From Mesorhizobium loti CJ3sym (GTDB taxonomy: Bacteria > Pseudomonadota > Alphaproteobacteria > Rhizobiales > Rhizobiaceae), in assembly GCF_000472785.1 (NCBI RefSeq), contig NZ_AXAL01000020.1, positions 1 to 64,000 on the forward strand: a stretch of DNA of 64,000 nucleotides, read 5' to 3'. The translations under genes were made by a program, and so were the position numbers. The notes beneath the pieces are model-generated. The model saw only the letters and a list, made by a program, of their open reading frames with translations. It was not told the DNA's origin and did not search any database. Shown here piece by piece: positions 26,900 to 35,304 of this stretch. Position 1 is the first letter of the stretch. Every line of letters begins with the position of its first letter.

Positions 26900-28455
26900 A
26901 TCCCGCTGCCCATTTCTTCGGCTACCGGGTCGGGCCAGCTCTCGACGGTGGTACGGCTGATAAAGCCAGGATGCTCAGGGTTCGCGCACGGCGCGCGCTG
27001 TAGAAGGCTGTCAAGAATGCGGCGAGCTCGCCACGCCAGCAGGCTTAGGTTCGGATCGGCCAGCCCGCGCTGGCCGGGATTGGCGTTCTGTACGAAGATG
27101 CGTCTGTCACGCGGTCCGTCCCAGCACACCGAAAAATCCTCGTTGATGACCAACTCATTGTCGGTCTGTTGCAGCTGATCCGCCATCGGTTCCAAAAAGC
27201 TTGGCACGGCGTTCTCGTAACCGGTGGCCAGGATGACGATGTCGGCCGTGACTTCTTCGACGTCGCCCAAGCCGCGCTGCAGCGTCAAGTTGTGACCCGC
27301 GCCGGCGTTGATGCAGCGCGAAACGTTGCAACCCGGCCGCAGTGCGATGTCACATAGGTCTGGCTCAAGAAATTCGTGGCGATACAGCGCCTGGTAGACG
27401 GCGCGCAAAGTGCGATCCGAAATCCCATCCGAGGCGAGCACGAAACGCCGCAGGAACAGCTTGCGCTGCGGCTCGCTCATGGCCGCGAAACGATCCGAAA
27501 AACAGGGCATGAACAACTCGTTTGTGAACGGGCTGTTGTCGAGGGGCAGGTAGTTTTCGCGCTGCGAGACCCAGGTGATCGAGGCAGGCCGCCGTTCTCT
27601 TGGCCCACCGACCAAATGCAACAGCACCTCGGCTCCCGACTGGCCTCCACCAACGACACAAACATGTTTATGTCGCACCTCAGGATGGATGTGCAGCAAA
27701 TCGGATGAATGGAACAGGTTGCGTCCGATCCAGCCCTGAAATTGAGGTGGAATCCGCGCTTGCTTGCCGATGCCGACCACCAGGTCTCTTGCACCGAGAA
27801 CTGCATCGTCCGTCCGCACCCGAAACTCGCCATCATAGCGTATTTCGCGGACGGTCTCGCCGCCGCGCACAAGTGGGTTTCTGCGGAACGCCCAGTTCAG
27901 GTATTGTTCGAACTCAGCCCTGAGCACAGCATCGAACTGTGCATTCAGAAAGTGGTATAGACGCCCGTTCTCGTGCAGGTAGTTTATGAACGTGTAGGCG
28001 GATCGCGGATTCACCAGCGTGACCAGATCCTTGATGTGGCTGACCTGGAGTTCTGAGGACTCGAATGCGCTGCCTGGATGCCAGCGGAAGTCGACTTGCC
28101 GATCCAAGAACAGTGCCCCGTGCCCAACCTGCTCATGGATCTGACACGCGAGGCTCAAATTGGACGGGCCAGCACCGATCCCAATGCAAGAGAGCTCCAG
28201 GTGCCTTGCTCCTGCTGACGCCTCCCAATCAGGCGCTGTACGCGGCGAATGTCGGCCATAGCCGGTCGGCTTGCCCTCCCCGCACGCATCATCGACACCA
28301 CAGGACTTGCAACAGTTTGTCCGGGCGTTCGTAGTATCGGGTGTGACGCCCGCAGATGCCGGCTCCGTGATGAGATCTGAACTCATGCCGACGACATGTT
28401 GCGCGTGGCTGGCATCAAGACTCCCGCCTCGATGACCCGGAGTGGTCAGTGACAT
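26896..28455 (-). CDS. Lysine/ornithine N-hydroxylase-type flavin monooxygenase
   Basis: 519 residues. IucD/PvdA-type NADPH-dependent N-hydroxylase: FAD motif IGIGAGPSNLSLA (about 91-103), FRWHPGSAFESSELQVSHIKD, NADPH motif CVVGGGQSGAEVLLH, and ATGYENAVP near the C-terminus. With the cupin-MetRS partner it most probably makes N6-hydroxylysine. The first 85 residues are an unusual extension with Cys48, Cys49, Cys52 and Cys58; the start is uncertain because the ATG at 28455 has only a weak site and 28386 is an alternative. The stop overlaps the oxidase start (ATGA). Confidence 0.9.
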   Translation of the reverse strand: MSLTTPGHRGGSLDASHAQHVVGMSSDLITEPASAGVTPDTTNARTNCCKSCGVDDACGEGKPTGYGRHSPRTAPDWEASAGARHLELSCIGIGAGPSNLSLACQIHEQVGHGALFLDRQVDFRWHPGSAFESSELQVSHIKDLVTLVNPRSAYTFINYLHENGRLYHFLNAQFDAVLRAEFEQYLNWAFRRNPLVRGGETVREIRYDGEFRVRTDDAVLGARDLVVGIGKQARIPPQFQGWIGRNLFHSSDLLHIHPEVRHKHVCVVGGGQSGAEVLLHLVGGPRERRPASITWVSQRENYLPLDNSPFTNELFMPCFSDRFAAMSEPQRKLFLRRFVLASDGISDRTLRAVYQALYRHEFLEPDLCDIALRPGCNVSRCINAGAGHNLTLQRGLGDVEEVTADIVILATGYENAVPSFLEPMADQLQQTDNELVINEDFSVCWDGPRDRRIFVQNANPGQRGLADPNLSLLAWRARRILDSLLQRAPCANPEHPGFISRTTVESWPDPVAEEMGSGI

Positions 28456-28594
28456 GCTTTCGCAGCCTATCCCTCATTGCAATTGGGCTCGGTTGCCCGC
28501 CTCGACCGTGATGAGCCGACCTTCGGCCTGCTTGGCGACCAGCGAGGGCACGATCATGAGTGCGGCGACAGCATTTTTCCGTGGGTTTGATCAT
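28415..28594 (-). CDS. Possible short leader ORF of the N-N cassette
   Basis: 59 codons beginning MIKPTEKCCRRTHDRALAG from an ATG at 28594 with a GGAGG site six bases upstream, directly after the sigma-54 promoter. It overlaps the beginning of the N-hydroxylase gene in another frame. No family is recognised; another frame reads VAALMIVPSLVAKQAEGRLI, so this may instead be a frameshifted remnant. Confidence 0.35.
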   Translation of the reverse strand: MIKPTEKCCRRTHDRALAGRQAGRRSAHHGRGGQPSPIAMRDRLRKHVTDHSGSSRRES

Positions 28595-28629
28595 AGAAGA
28601 CCTCCGCTGCTGCTTTCGGGAGGTCCCCT

Positions 28630-28704
28630 GCATCGAACGTGCCAGAGCAAAACATCAGCAAAGGGAACGGAAGGCAGGTTCGCAATCCTGTCGAGTATCC
28701 GACA
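28630..28704 (-). promoter_or_regulatory. NifA/sigma-54 promoter of the N-N bond cassette
   Basis: NifA site TGTCGAGTATCCGACA at 28689-28704 and, on the minus strand, sigma-54 element TGGCACGTTCGATGC at 28630-28644 (exact GG-N10-GC, full TGGCAC -24 box). The activator lies about 50 bases above the -24 box. The promoter faces the N-hydroxylase, oxidase, PhyH and cupin-MetRS genes. Confidence 0.88.
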
Positions 28705-28850
28705 TTGAGGCCGAAACCTTGCACCGGCGCCGATTTTTGCACGCAATCGTACTCTTCGACTTCATAGCGTTGCAGGCTCTCTTGGCACTTTCCACACGGC
28801 CGTCATCGAGGACTGGCCCGGCGCCGAGTGTCGATCCCTGAAAAGGAATT

Positions 28851-29487
28851 TCCGTTATCAAGGTCCTCATGAGGACTATCCCGACATGGTCCTGCATTAC
28901 GGCGACACGACGGATGCGGCTATGCGGTGGCGAAGCTCTACGGCTACTGGAGCACCATGAACTACCGCGAGGTATACGGGCTCTATGGCATCCTGTTCAA
29001 TCACGAAGGGCCGACGCGCGGCGAAACTTTCATCACGCGCAAGGTGACGCGTGCGGTGGCTCGATCATGGCCGGCAAACAGGACTGTCTCTATCTCGGAA
29101 ACCTGGAAGCAAAGCGCGACTGGGGCTCGGCGCGCGCCTATGTCGAGGGCATGTGGCGCATCTTGCAGCATCAACCTGACGATTTCGTGCTGGCAACCGG
29201 CGAGACACACACGGTCCGCACCTTTGTCGGGGCTTGCCTTCAGGCGAGTCGAAAAGGAAATCGTCTGGGAGGGCGAAGGCGTTGACGAGGTGGGCCGTGA
29301 ACGCATGAGTAATCAAGCGCTGATCCGGATCGACAAACGCTGTTTCGGGCCAATCGAGGTTGACCTGCTGATCGGCGATGGCTCCAAGGCAGCCGACAAA
29401 ACTCGATTGGAAGCCGAAGACCACTTTCGATGAGTTCGTCTCGGAAATGGTCGAGGCTGACTGCCGCGCCTACGGGATCGTGTTAGC
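28851..29487 (+). pseudogene. GDP-mannose 4,6-dehydratase (noeL/gmd type), broken
   Basis: Fragments of GMD are readable in order: PDMVLHYGDTTDA, then after a deletion of roughly 80 codons YAVAKLYGYWSTMNYREVYG (Tyr-x3-Lys catalytic region), ILFNHEGPTRGETFITRKVTRA, DCLYLGNLEAKRDWGSARAY, VEGMWRILQHQPDDFVLATG, EGEGVDEVG, GPIEVDLLIGD and FDEFVSEMVEAD. Several frameshifts separate them, and the N-terminal NAD motif is missing. In rhizobia this enzyme supplies GDP-fucose precursor for Nod factor fucosylation. Confidence 0.85.
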
Positions 29488-29575
29488 GTGGCGTGAAAAC
29501 ACGATGACTTCGCGGCATGTGCATCTTGCCGTTTCAGGGACGTCGGCATTTCAGGCCCGCCGCGGTCAGCCGGCG

Positions 29576-30466
29576 TCAGTCAGTTCTATCGTTTGGATCG
29601 GCAAATTCACACATCCTGCAAAGCAGAAAACCAGCCGCTCCATTCATGCGATCGACGATTTCGCAAAAAACTTGGCTTTTAAAGAGATCGCCATATTCGT
29701 CGCATAGAAGGTTGCCCAATACGTGACGCCGCTCAAAATCCATGGAGCAGAGAGTGACCTCGCCGTTTGGAAGTAGTACATTCCGATACTGCCGTTCGTC
29801 CACGCATATCAGCGCTCCGACGACTGGCTGCCGTGGTTCTACAATCTTAGGGTCTACGCTTCCACCCCTGCTGCTCACCGGTCGCGCGCGAACTAGGGCT
29901 TGGGCAGGGATAATGTCGGCGATATCGGGATGGGGCTCACCCAAAACCACGAATCGGATCGAAGGGATGTCGGCGTCGACGAGTTGACCAACCAAATCGC
30001 GATACTTGGCTCCGACAAGGCGGCTATTCATGTGGGCGCCATCATCAAAAACATGAACCACGAATACCCCCAACCGCAGCGCCTGCAAGCGTTGTAGATC
30101 CTGCCCCTTCATTCCCACAAGCGTCGTGAAAATCCTGATGCCGTGGCCTTTGGCGGAAGCGTGCTCGACCATTTCGGTGCAATCGGGATTGAGCCATGGC
30201 TCAGAATACCCGGCAAAACTAATGTCGACGGAGGCTGGTACGCGCGCCAGACAGCGCTTGAAATCTCCAAGACTAAGATGCTTCGTATCAGATACTTTTC
30301 TTTGCCGGTCAGCGAACTTGTCCTGCGGACAATATGAACATCCCACGATGCATCCGGTGGTCGTCGTTATCTCCAAAACTCTGCCGGCTGGGATAGCAGA
30401 GCGCAGTTCCGGTAAAATCATTCGTTGTGACTCCCACTCGTCTTGGTCATGCATAACGTCCAGCAT
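29576..30466 (-). CDS. Radical SAM protein with C-terminal cysteine-rich (SPASM-like) region
   Basis: 296 residues from the ATG at 30466; an internal ATG at 30421 with a better GGAG site would give 281. The 4Fe-4S motif is CIVGCSYC, followed by VDISFAGYSEPWLNP (SAM-binding GxxEP-like). The C-terminus has Cys in VGALICVDERQYRNV, VTLCSMDFERRHVLGNLL and FLLCRMCEFAD, the layout of a SPASM/twitch auxiliary cluster, as in peptide-maturing or sugar-modifying enzymes. No precursor peptide gene was recognised nearby. It lies downstream of a NifA/sigma-54 promoter. Confidence 0.85.
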   Translation of the reverse strand: MLDVMHDQDEWESQRMILPELRSAIPAGRVLEITTTTGCIVGCSYCPQDKFADRQRKVSDTKHLSLGDFKRCLARVPASVDISFAGYSEPWLNPDCTEMVEHASAKGHGIRIFTTLVGMKGQDLQRLQALRLGVFVVHVFDDGAHMNSRLVGAKYRDLVGQLVDADIPSIRFVVLGEPHPDIADIIPAQALVRARPVSSRGGSVDPKIVEPRQPVVGALICVDERQYRNVLLPNGEVTLCSMDFERRHVLGNLLCDEYGDLFKSQVFCEIVDRMNGAAGFLLCRMCEFADPNDRTD

Positions 30467-30631
30467 GGTGTCGTTGGCTTCATGACACCGACGGTCAAGA
30501 CAGTCCGAATGAGCCCAGCCATCTCCGCCTGGGCAGCAGTCAACAGCCGGTTTCCTCAATCTGCCGGGCGGACTATCAACGAACTTTGGGCGCATCGGCG
30601 CGGCAGGGCGGCGCAACCGCAAAGTCGCGCG

Positions 30632-30690
30632 TCAGCCATTGCCAAGGTGTAGCCGTGACCGTTGAGCGGGCGCGCCGCCGAGATGGCGCA
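30632..30690 (-). pseudogene. acdS: acdS 3'-end remnant
   Basis: About 60 bases match the last codons of acdS at 18286-18350: the minus strand reads PLNGHGYT where AcdS has PAINGYGYTF. Only this tail remains, between the promoter copy B and the radical SAM gene. Confidence 0.65.
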
Positions 30691-30699
30691 GCAGAAAAT

Positions 30700-30965
30700 C
30701 AATCGTCTCGCGTTCTTATGCGGTCAGCCCCCACTCAACATTGCCGCATCTCCAGCAAAGGCCGTGCCAGCGCGCTTAGCCGCAGCAACTGCACGAGTAG
30801 GCTTCGAGAAACCTCACGCCCAAGGCGGCCGGTGGTTTTGGACCAGACAGTTTTTTGTCGCTGTCAGCTTTTGGACATGCATTTCAGACGCTTGAGGACA
30901 GACTTGGCTGTCTCCCCTGCGGTAATGTTGGCGTCGGCTCATCATCTAGCATCATTTCGGCACCG
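30700..30965 (-). repeat. Diverged promoter-bearing repeat, copy B
   Basis: Aligns over its length with copy A at 22418-22690, with the NifA and sigma-54 sites at identical spacing. Confidence 0.8.
30755..30877 (-). promoter_or_regulatory. NifA/sigma-54 promoter facing the radical SAM gene
   Basis: NifA site TGTCAGCTTTTGGACA at 30862-30877 and minus-strand sigma-54 element TGGCACGGCCTTTGC at 30755-30769, a near-perfect consensus. The first intact gene downstream is the radical SAM gene, about 290 bases away, after the acdS remnant. Confidence 0.82.
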
Positions 30966-31630
30966 GCTGTGTGCGCGGAAGATCTACACGACCTGACCGC
31001 CGCGTGCAGCGACTGCCTGCCGGCTCATAGCTGATCTTTTCTCCTGAAGCCGGCGATGGGGCCAGGCCGTCGAGTGCGTGCTGCCGGATGCTGCGTATGC
31101 TGTCTGGCTAGACGGCGGATACCGCGTCACCTCCATATTTTCGCGACAGAGGTTTGGTGGCGTCGCAGGCCTTCCTGCTACATCACCGCAGTGCTCGGGA
31201 ATTCGTATCTGATCCCCGTGAGGCGAAGACCTTCTCTCTCGACTGGCTCGCCGAGGCCGTCTGTCCTGCGGGCACCGAATGATTTCTCATTTGGCATGGC
31301 GCATGCGCGTCGATCCGCAAACCCCGTCTGGACAAATCGGAGCTGGCCGCCACTCCACCTCCTCCTACCACGAGGGCAGACGGGAAGCAGCGCCTTCAAA
31401 TAAGGAACAAAATCACTTTACCTCGAATCTTGCCTCTCGATCACAACCGGAGCCATGGAACCGCGTCCGCGACCATCGCCTCGCGCCCCAAGGCAATTGC
31501 CCAGCGCAAATGGCTACGCGCGATTACGCCATGCATCCCTTACGAGGCTATGACAGCACCTCGGAGAGCCTCGCCGCCATCATGCAGACCGATCTAAGCC
31601 CACCTGATCCAGCACAAAGGAATTTCAAAC
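30966..31630. other. No gene recognised
   Basis: About 660 bases of decayed-looking DNA. A plus frame near 31187-31270 reads AREFVSDPREAKTFSLDWLAEA then stops; it looks protein-like but was not assigned. Confidence 0.4.
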
Positions 31631-32374
31631 ATGCACCAAGATACCGTCCGTGGGAAAGCTTTCGCCATGCCCCTGACCAGCCCGGCCTACCCGGCCGGCC
31701 CATATCGCTTCCGCAACCGGGAGTATCTGATCATCACATATCGCACCGATCCGCAGAAACTGCGCGACCTTGTGCCGGAGCCGCTTCAGGTGTGCGAGCC
31801 TATGGTCAAGTTCGAGTTCATTCGCATGCCGGACTCGACGGGCTTCGGCGACTACACGGAAGGCGGACAGGTCATCCCTGTCTCCTTCTGTGGCCGCAGG
31901 GGGAGCTATACCCACTGCATGTTTCTCGACGACCATCCGCCGATAGCGGGCGGACGCGAGTTGTGGGGCTTTCCCAAGAAGCTCGCTAGCCCAACGCTCC
32001 GAACGGAGACGGATACCCTTGTTGGCACGCTGGACTACGGGCCGGTCCGCGTCGCGACGGGTACCATGGGCTACAAGCACCGAGCCGCCGACCTCGCGAG
32101 CGTGAGGGCCTCGCTCGCTGAACCGAACTTCCTCCTCAAAATTATCCCGCATGTCGACGGCACGCCGCGCATCTGTGAGCTCGTGGAATATCATCTAGAG
32201 GACGCCCATTTGAGGGGCGCCTGGACCGGCCCGGCAGCCCTGAACCTCTGGTCGCATGCGCTTGCCCCCGTCGCCGAACTGCCGGTGCTGGAAGTAGTCT
32301 CGGCAGTACACCTCGTCGCAGATCTCACGCTCGCGCTCGGGAAGGTCGTCCACGACTATCTCCCGGAAGCCTAG
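31631..32374 (+). CDS. Acetoacetate decarboxylase
   Basis: 247 residues, typical for ADC, which converts acetoacetate to acetone and CO2. The catalytic lysine pair is in GGRELWGFPKKLASP; the N-terminal YRTDPQKLRDLVPEPL and VIPVSFCGRRGSYTH stretches are family-conserved, including the Glu/Arg pocket region. An AGGAA site precedes the ATG. A related ADC-like role in acting on other 2-oxo acids cannot be excluded. A 133-residue gene follows at 24 bases. Confidence 0.92.
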   Translation: MHQDTVRGKAFAMPLTSPAYPAGPYRFRNREYLIITYRTDPQKLRDLVPEPLQVCEPMVKFEFIRMPDSTGFGDYTEGGQVIPVSFCGRRGSYTHCMFLDDHPPIAGGRELWGFPKKLASPTLRTETDTLVGTLDYGPVRVATGTMGYKHRAADLASVRASLAEPNFLLKIIPHVDGTPRICELVEYHLEDAHLRGAWTGPAALNLWSHALAPVAELPVLEVVSAVHLVADLTLALGKVVHDYLPEA

Positions 32375-32398
32375 CCTCGCCATCGGAAAGGAAGAACC

Positions 32399-32800
32399 AT
32401 GAACTTTTACAGTGATATCTCATTGAACCAACGCGATGGGGAGCTGCTGGACGGCTTCTCGACAAGGAACGCCACTGACAATCTCATACAACGTCTTTCC
32501 AGCTACCTAGCCTTAGAGGACATTCCGCCGCTTTGCAGCGAGTGCAGGCGCCTCGCGAGTAAGAGCGATTGCCCTTGCCCATCCTCCCTGCTTTTGGTGC
32601 AACATATGCTCGCTGCCGTTTACCAGCGGCTTGACGCCATTGACTGCCTCTCAGAGCAAGGCCCCATAAGACTGAAGGCTTTTACCGATTATCTGGCGGC
32701 GGTCGTTCGAATAGCTTCAGAGAGCGGCGACGCGGCACCCTGGATTGATCTAGCAACCCGGTTTAGCGCTCTTTTCGATCCCGACGAGGTTGCCCATTGA
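32399..32800 (+). CDS. Hypothetical protein after acetoacetate decarboxylase
   Basis: 133 residues, ATG preceded by GGAAAGGAAG. The middle has a four-Cys pattern CSECRRLASKSDCPC that could bind metal, flanked by helical segments (LLLVQHMLAAVYQRLDAI, FTDYLAAVVRIASE). No family recognised. Probably co-transcribed with the decarboxylase gene. Confidence 0.6.
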   Translation: MNFYSDISLNQRDGELLDGFSTRNATDNLIQRLSSYLALEDIPPLCSECRRLASKSDCPCPSSLLLVQHMLAAVYQRLDAIDCLSEQGPIRLKAFTDYLAAVVRIASESGDAAPWIDLATRFSALFDPDEVAH

Positions 32801-33518
32801 TCTCGCGCTTATCGCTTTTTCGTGGAACGAGCAGCCTCGTCGGCAGATGCGTCATCGATCGCCAGCGGCGTGCCGGCGCATATGCGAGCGTAAAAGTGCC
32901 GAGCAGCCGGTGATGTATCTCGAACGTGACGACGCCGATTGGCGCGATGCGCGTTGGCTCGGGGCCTCGTGCCCAAGCATGGGTGCGTTCCCATTCCGCT
33001 GCATCGTACTCGCGATCCCGTCTGTGCCGTGCTCAAGCAAACGAGCTCGAGCGAACCGCCCCAGGTTGCGGATTTAGACAGTCGTTGATGGAGTTGGCTG
33101 GCGAATTGGCGCGTTCGGCCTTCGGTTGGAAGACCGGCTTGAGGGGGGCCAACGAGACGGAATTGGCGAAGCCACGCTGGAGTATGCCTTCACTGGGGTC
33201 GCGTCCCTGCACGTGCTGTAGCGCAGCGTTCGCGAAGCCGCTCGCGAGCGCGCCCTCATAGCGCTGAGCGGGCGAGCGGCTTCGGGGCGGGCGCAGAGGC
33301 TGGGTAGACGGGCCGGACTCACCTCACCTGGTCCAGCCACGACATGCATCGCCAAAGGCAAGGACCCCGCTGACCGCGCCCGCAAGGGGGGAGATTGGCC
33401 GTCATCGCTGCCTTCGCCAATCTCCAAGGCTAGAAGTTTGGAGCCGCCAGGGAAGCTGCCGGTCTCCCCCTTGCGGGGGAGATGGCCGGCAGGCCAGAGG
33501 GGGGCTGTCCCGCCAGCG
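32801..33518. other. Decayed DNA with palindromic repeats
   Basis: No intact gene. A minus open frame over roughly 32850-33260 contains LQHVQGRDPSEGILQRGFAN and looks protein-like but is unassigned. The piece 33311-33372 resembles 26609-26671 inside the broken oxidase gene. The right part is a repeat described separately. Confidence 0.45.
33385..33512. repeat. RIME-like palindromic repeat pair
   Basis: CCCGCAAGGGGGGAGATTGGC and, 80 bases on, CTCCCCCTTGCGGGGGAGATGG with GGCCGGCAGGCCAGAGGGGG form inverted, hairpin-capable units. Similar CCCCCTTG/GGGGGAGATG elements are common between genes in rhizobial genomes. They lie just 3' of the truncated oxidoreductase gene. Confidence 0.55.
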
Positions 33519-34170
33519 TTAGATCACATTCAATTCCCTGAACGCCCGCCCTTCAGCGACACGGCTGTACCCAAACGCCGAGCAGTCCACCGTGCGGTAG
33601 CCGCCGTGCACGATCAGCTCGGCCAGCGCCTTGCCGACCGCCGGGGCCTGCTGCAGGCCGTGACCGGAAAAACCATTGGCGAAGAGGAAACTCTTAACCT
33701 GCGGATGCGGGCCGATCACCGCGTTCTGGTCGAGCGTGTTGTAGTCGTAATGGCCGGCCCAGGCGCGTGTCGGCTTGATCGCCTCGAAGGCCGGAATGCG
33801 GGTCGCCAGCACCGGCCAGATCACCTCTTCGAACAGCGGCCAGTCGACCTCGAAATCGGTGGGGTCGGCCGAGCCGTCGCCTTCTTCCGGTTCGGCGCCG
33901 CCAGTGAGATAGACCGAGCCTTCCGGCCGGACATAGATGCCGGAGGGATCGACCAGCAGCGGCATATCAGAATATTTGTCGCGCGCCTCGAAGACGAAGA
34001 CGTTGCGCTTGCGCGGCTCGACCGGCAACACCAGCCCCGCCATGGCAGCCACCGTGCCGGCATTCGGCCCGGCTGAGTTGACGACGATGCCGACTTCCAG
34101 CCTGTCGCCATTGTCGAGGCTGACACTGGTCACGCTCTGGCCGTTCCACCTCCGCCTTGCGCATGACTGG
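33519..34170 (-). pseudogene. DadA/DAO-type FAD oxidoreductase, C-terminal fragment
   Basis: About 215 codons of the C-terminal half of a DAO-family flavoprotein: GIVVNSAGPNAGTVAAMAGL, RKRNVFVFEARD, WAGHYDYNTLDQNAVIGPHP and FANGFSGHGLQQAPAVG. The N-terminal FAD-binding half is missing; upstream codons do not match the family. It ends normally. Confidence 0.82.
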
Positions 34171-34318
34171 AGAGATTTCCGGCGGGCGTCGCCTCCCGAG
34201 CAATGCTTTTCATGTTCGTTACTCTTCGTAAGATCGATTATTTCGATGGAGCCCATCTACGTATGAATGCAGGCGTCACAGTAGAGCTTTGAACAGCATC
34301 GGTGCGGGTCCGGAACCG

Positions 34319-35206
34319 TCATCGAGCCAAAAACAGCGGCAATGTCGGCTTTTCAAAGATCCATCTGGTCACACCGCCAAAGAGCCGCTCACGCAGCCGA
34401 CGGCTGCCATAGGCGCCCATGACGATCATGTCCGCAGAAATGTCGATTGCGTGCTGCGCAAGCACCGTGGCCGCCGATTTGCCGGCACTTGGCAGGAGGT
34501 CAACCGACACCCGAGCACCGTGCCGAGTGAGATAGGCAGCGATGTCGGCTCCAGGCTCCGCGCCGTTCCCGTTGTAGTTGGCCTTCGGATCGACCAGGGC
34601 GACACGAACTTCCTCAGCAGCGCATAGGAGACCCAGCGCTTCTCGAGCCGCACGGGACGCCTCGACTCGGGAATCCCAACCGACCAGGACGCGCCGTGGC
34701 CACAGTGTCGCCTCAGCCCCCTTCGGCACAACGAGCACCGGCTTTCCCGTATCGAACAAGCAGCCGTTGACCACAGGAGGTCCGAGATTCTCGTCGTTGA
34801 GGAGCCCCGGTCCGATGATCGTGAGGTCGGCGCAGAGCGCCCGCTGTCGTGCCACTTCACCGAGGCTGGCCGGATCGCAATAGTCGGTGTCAACGTCATA
34901 GGCGAGCGACATAGATTCCAGCAGTTTCTGGATATCTTTGGAGCGTTTTTCCAGTCTGACCACGTCCTGTGTAAATCGATCGATTTGCCGAAACCGATCG
35001 TTCAATCTGGCAATTGCCTGTCCACGCCCTACCGGCCACTCGGGGACACCATCTCCGATCCGCCGATGCGACATAAGGAGCATCGGAGGGGGTATGATCA
35101 GTACGGAAAGGTGCGCGCCGACTTCCGCACACAAGCCGGCAGCGGTTCTGACGTCCTGATCGGAATGGTCAGCGCCGGTCAAACAGAGTACCGTTTTAAA
35201 GCCCAT
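34319..35206 (-). CDS. Universal stress protein with two Usp domains
   Basis: 295 residues: two tandem UspA-like domains. The second carries LVGWDSRVEASRAAREAL and the nucleotide-loop-like VMGAYGSRRLRERLFGGVTRWI. It lies just downstream (98 bases) of the OmpR-type regulator on the same strand, next to the nif cluster; such proteins often serve low-oxygen or stress survival. Confidence 0.88.
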   Translation of the reverse strand: MGFKTVLCLTGADHSDQDVRTAAGLCAEVGAHLSVLIIPPPMLLMSHRRIGDGVPEWPVGRGQAIARLNDRFRQIDRFTQDVVRLEKRSKDIQKLLESMSLAYDVDTDYCDPASLGEVARQRALCADLTIIGPGLLNDENLGPPVVNGCLFDTGKPVLVVPKGAEATLWPRRVLVGWDSRVEASRAAREALGLLCAAEEVRVALVDPKANYNGNGAEPGADIAAYLTRHGARVSVDLLPSAGKSAATVLAQHAIDISADMIVMGAYGSRRLRERLFGGVTRWIFEKPTLPLFLAR

Positions 35207-35304
35207 TTTCCTGCTTCTTCCTGAGTGTTCGATGAGGGCGTTTCAGGCCGCGAGACCGGCTCACAGCGCGAGGAAAGGGAGTGGAACCACACCCGGCACT
35301 CGAT

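Noticed and set aside
31456..31470. TGGAACCGCGTCCGC as a sigma-54 promoter for acetoacetate decarboxylase
   Set aside because: Spacing fits GG-N10-GC but the -12 box is poor and there is no NifA site upstream; likely chance.
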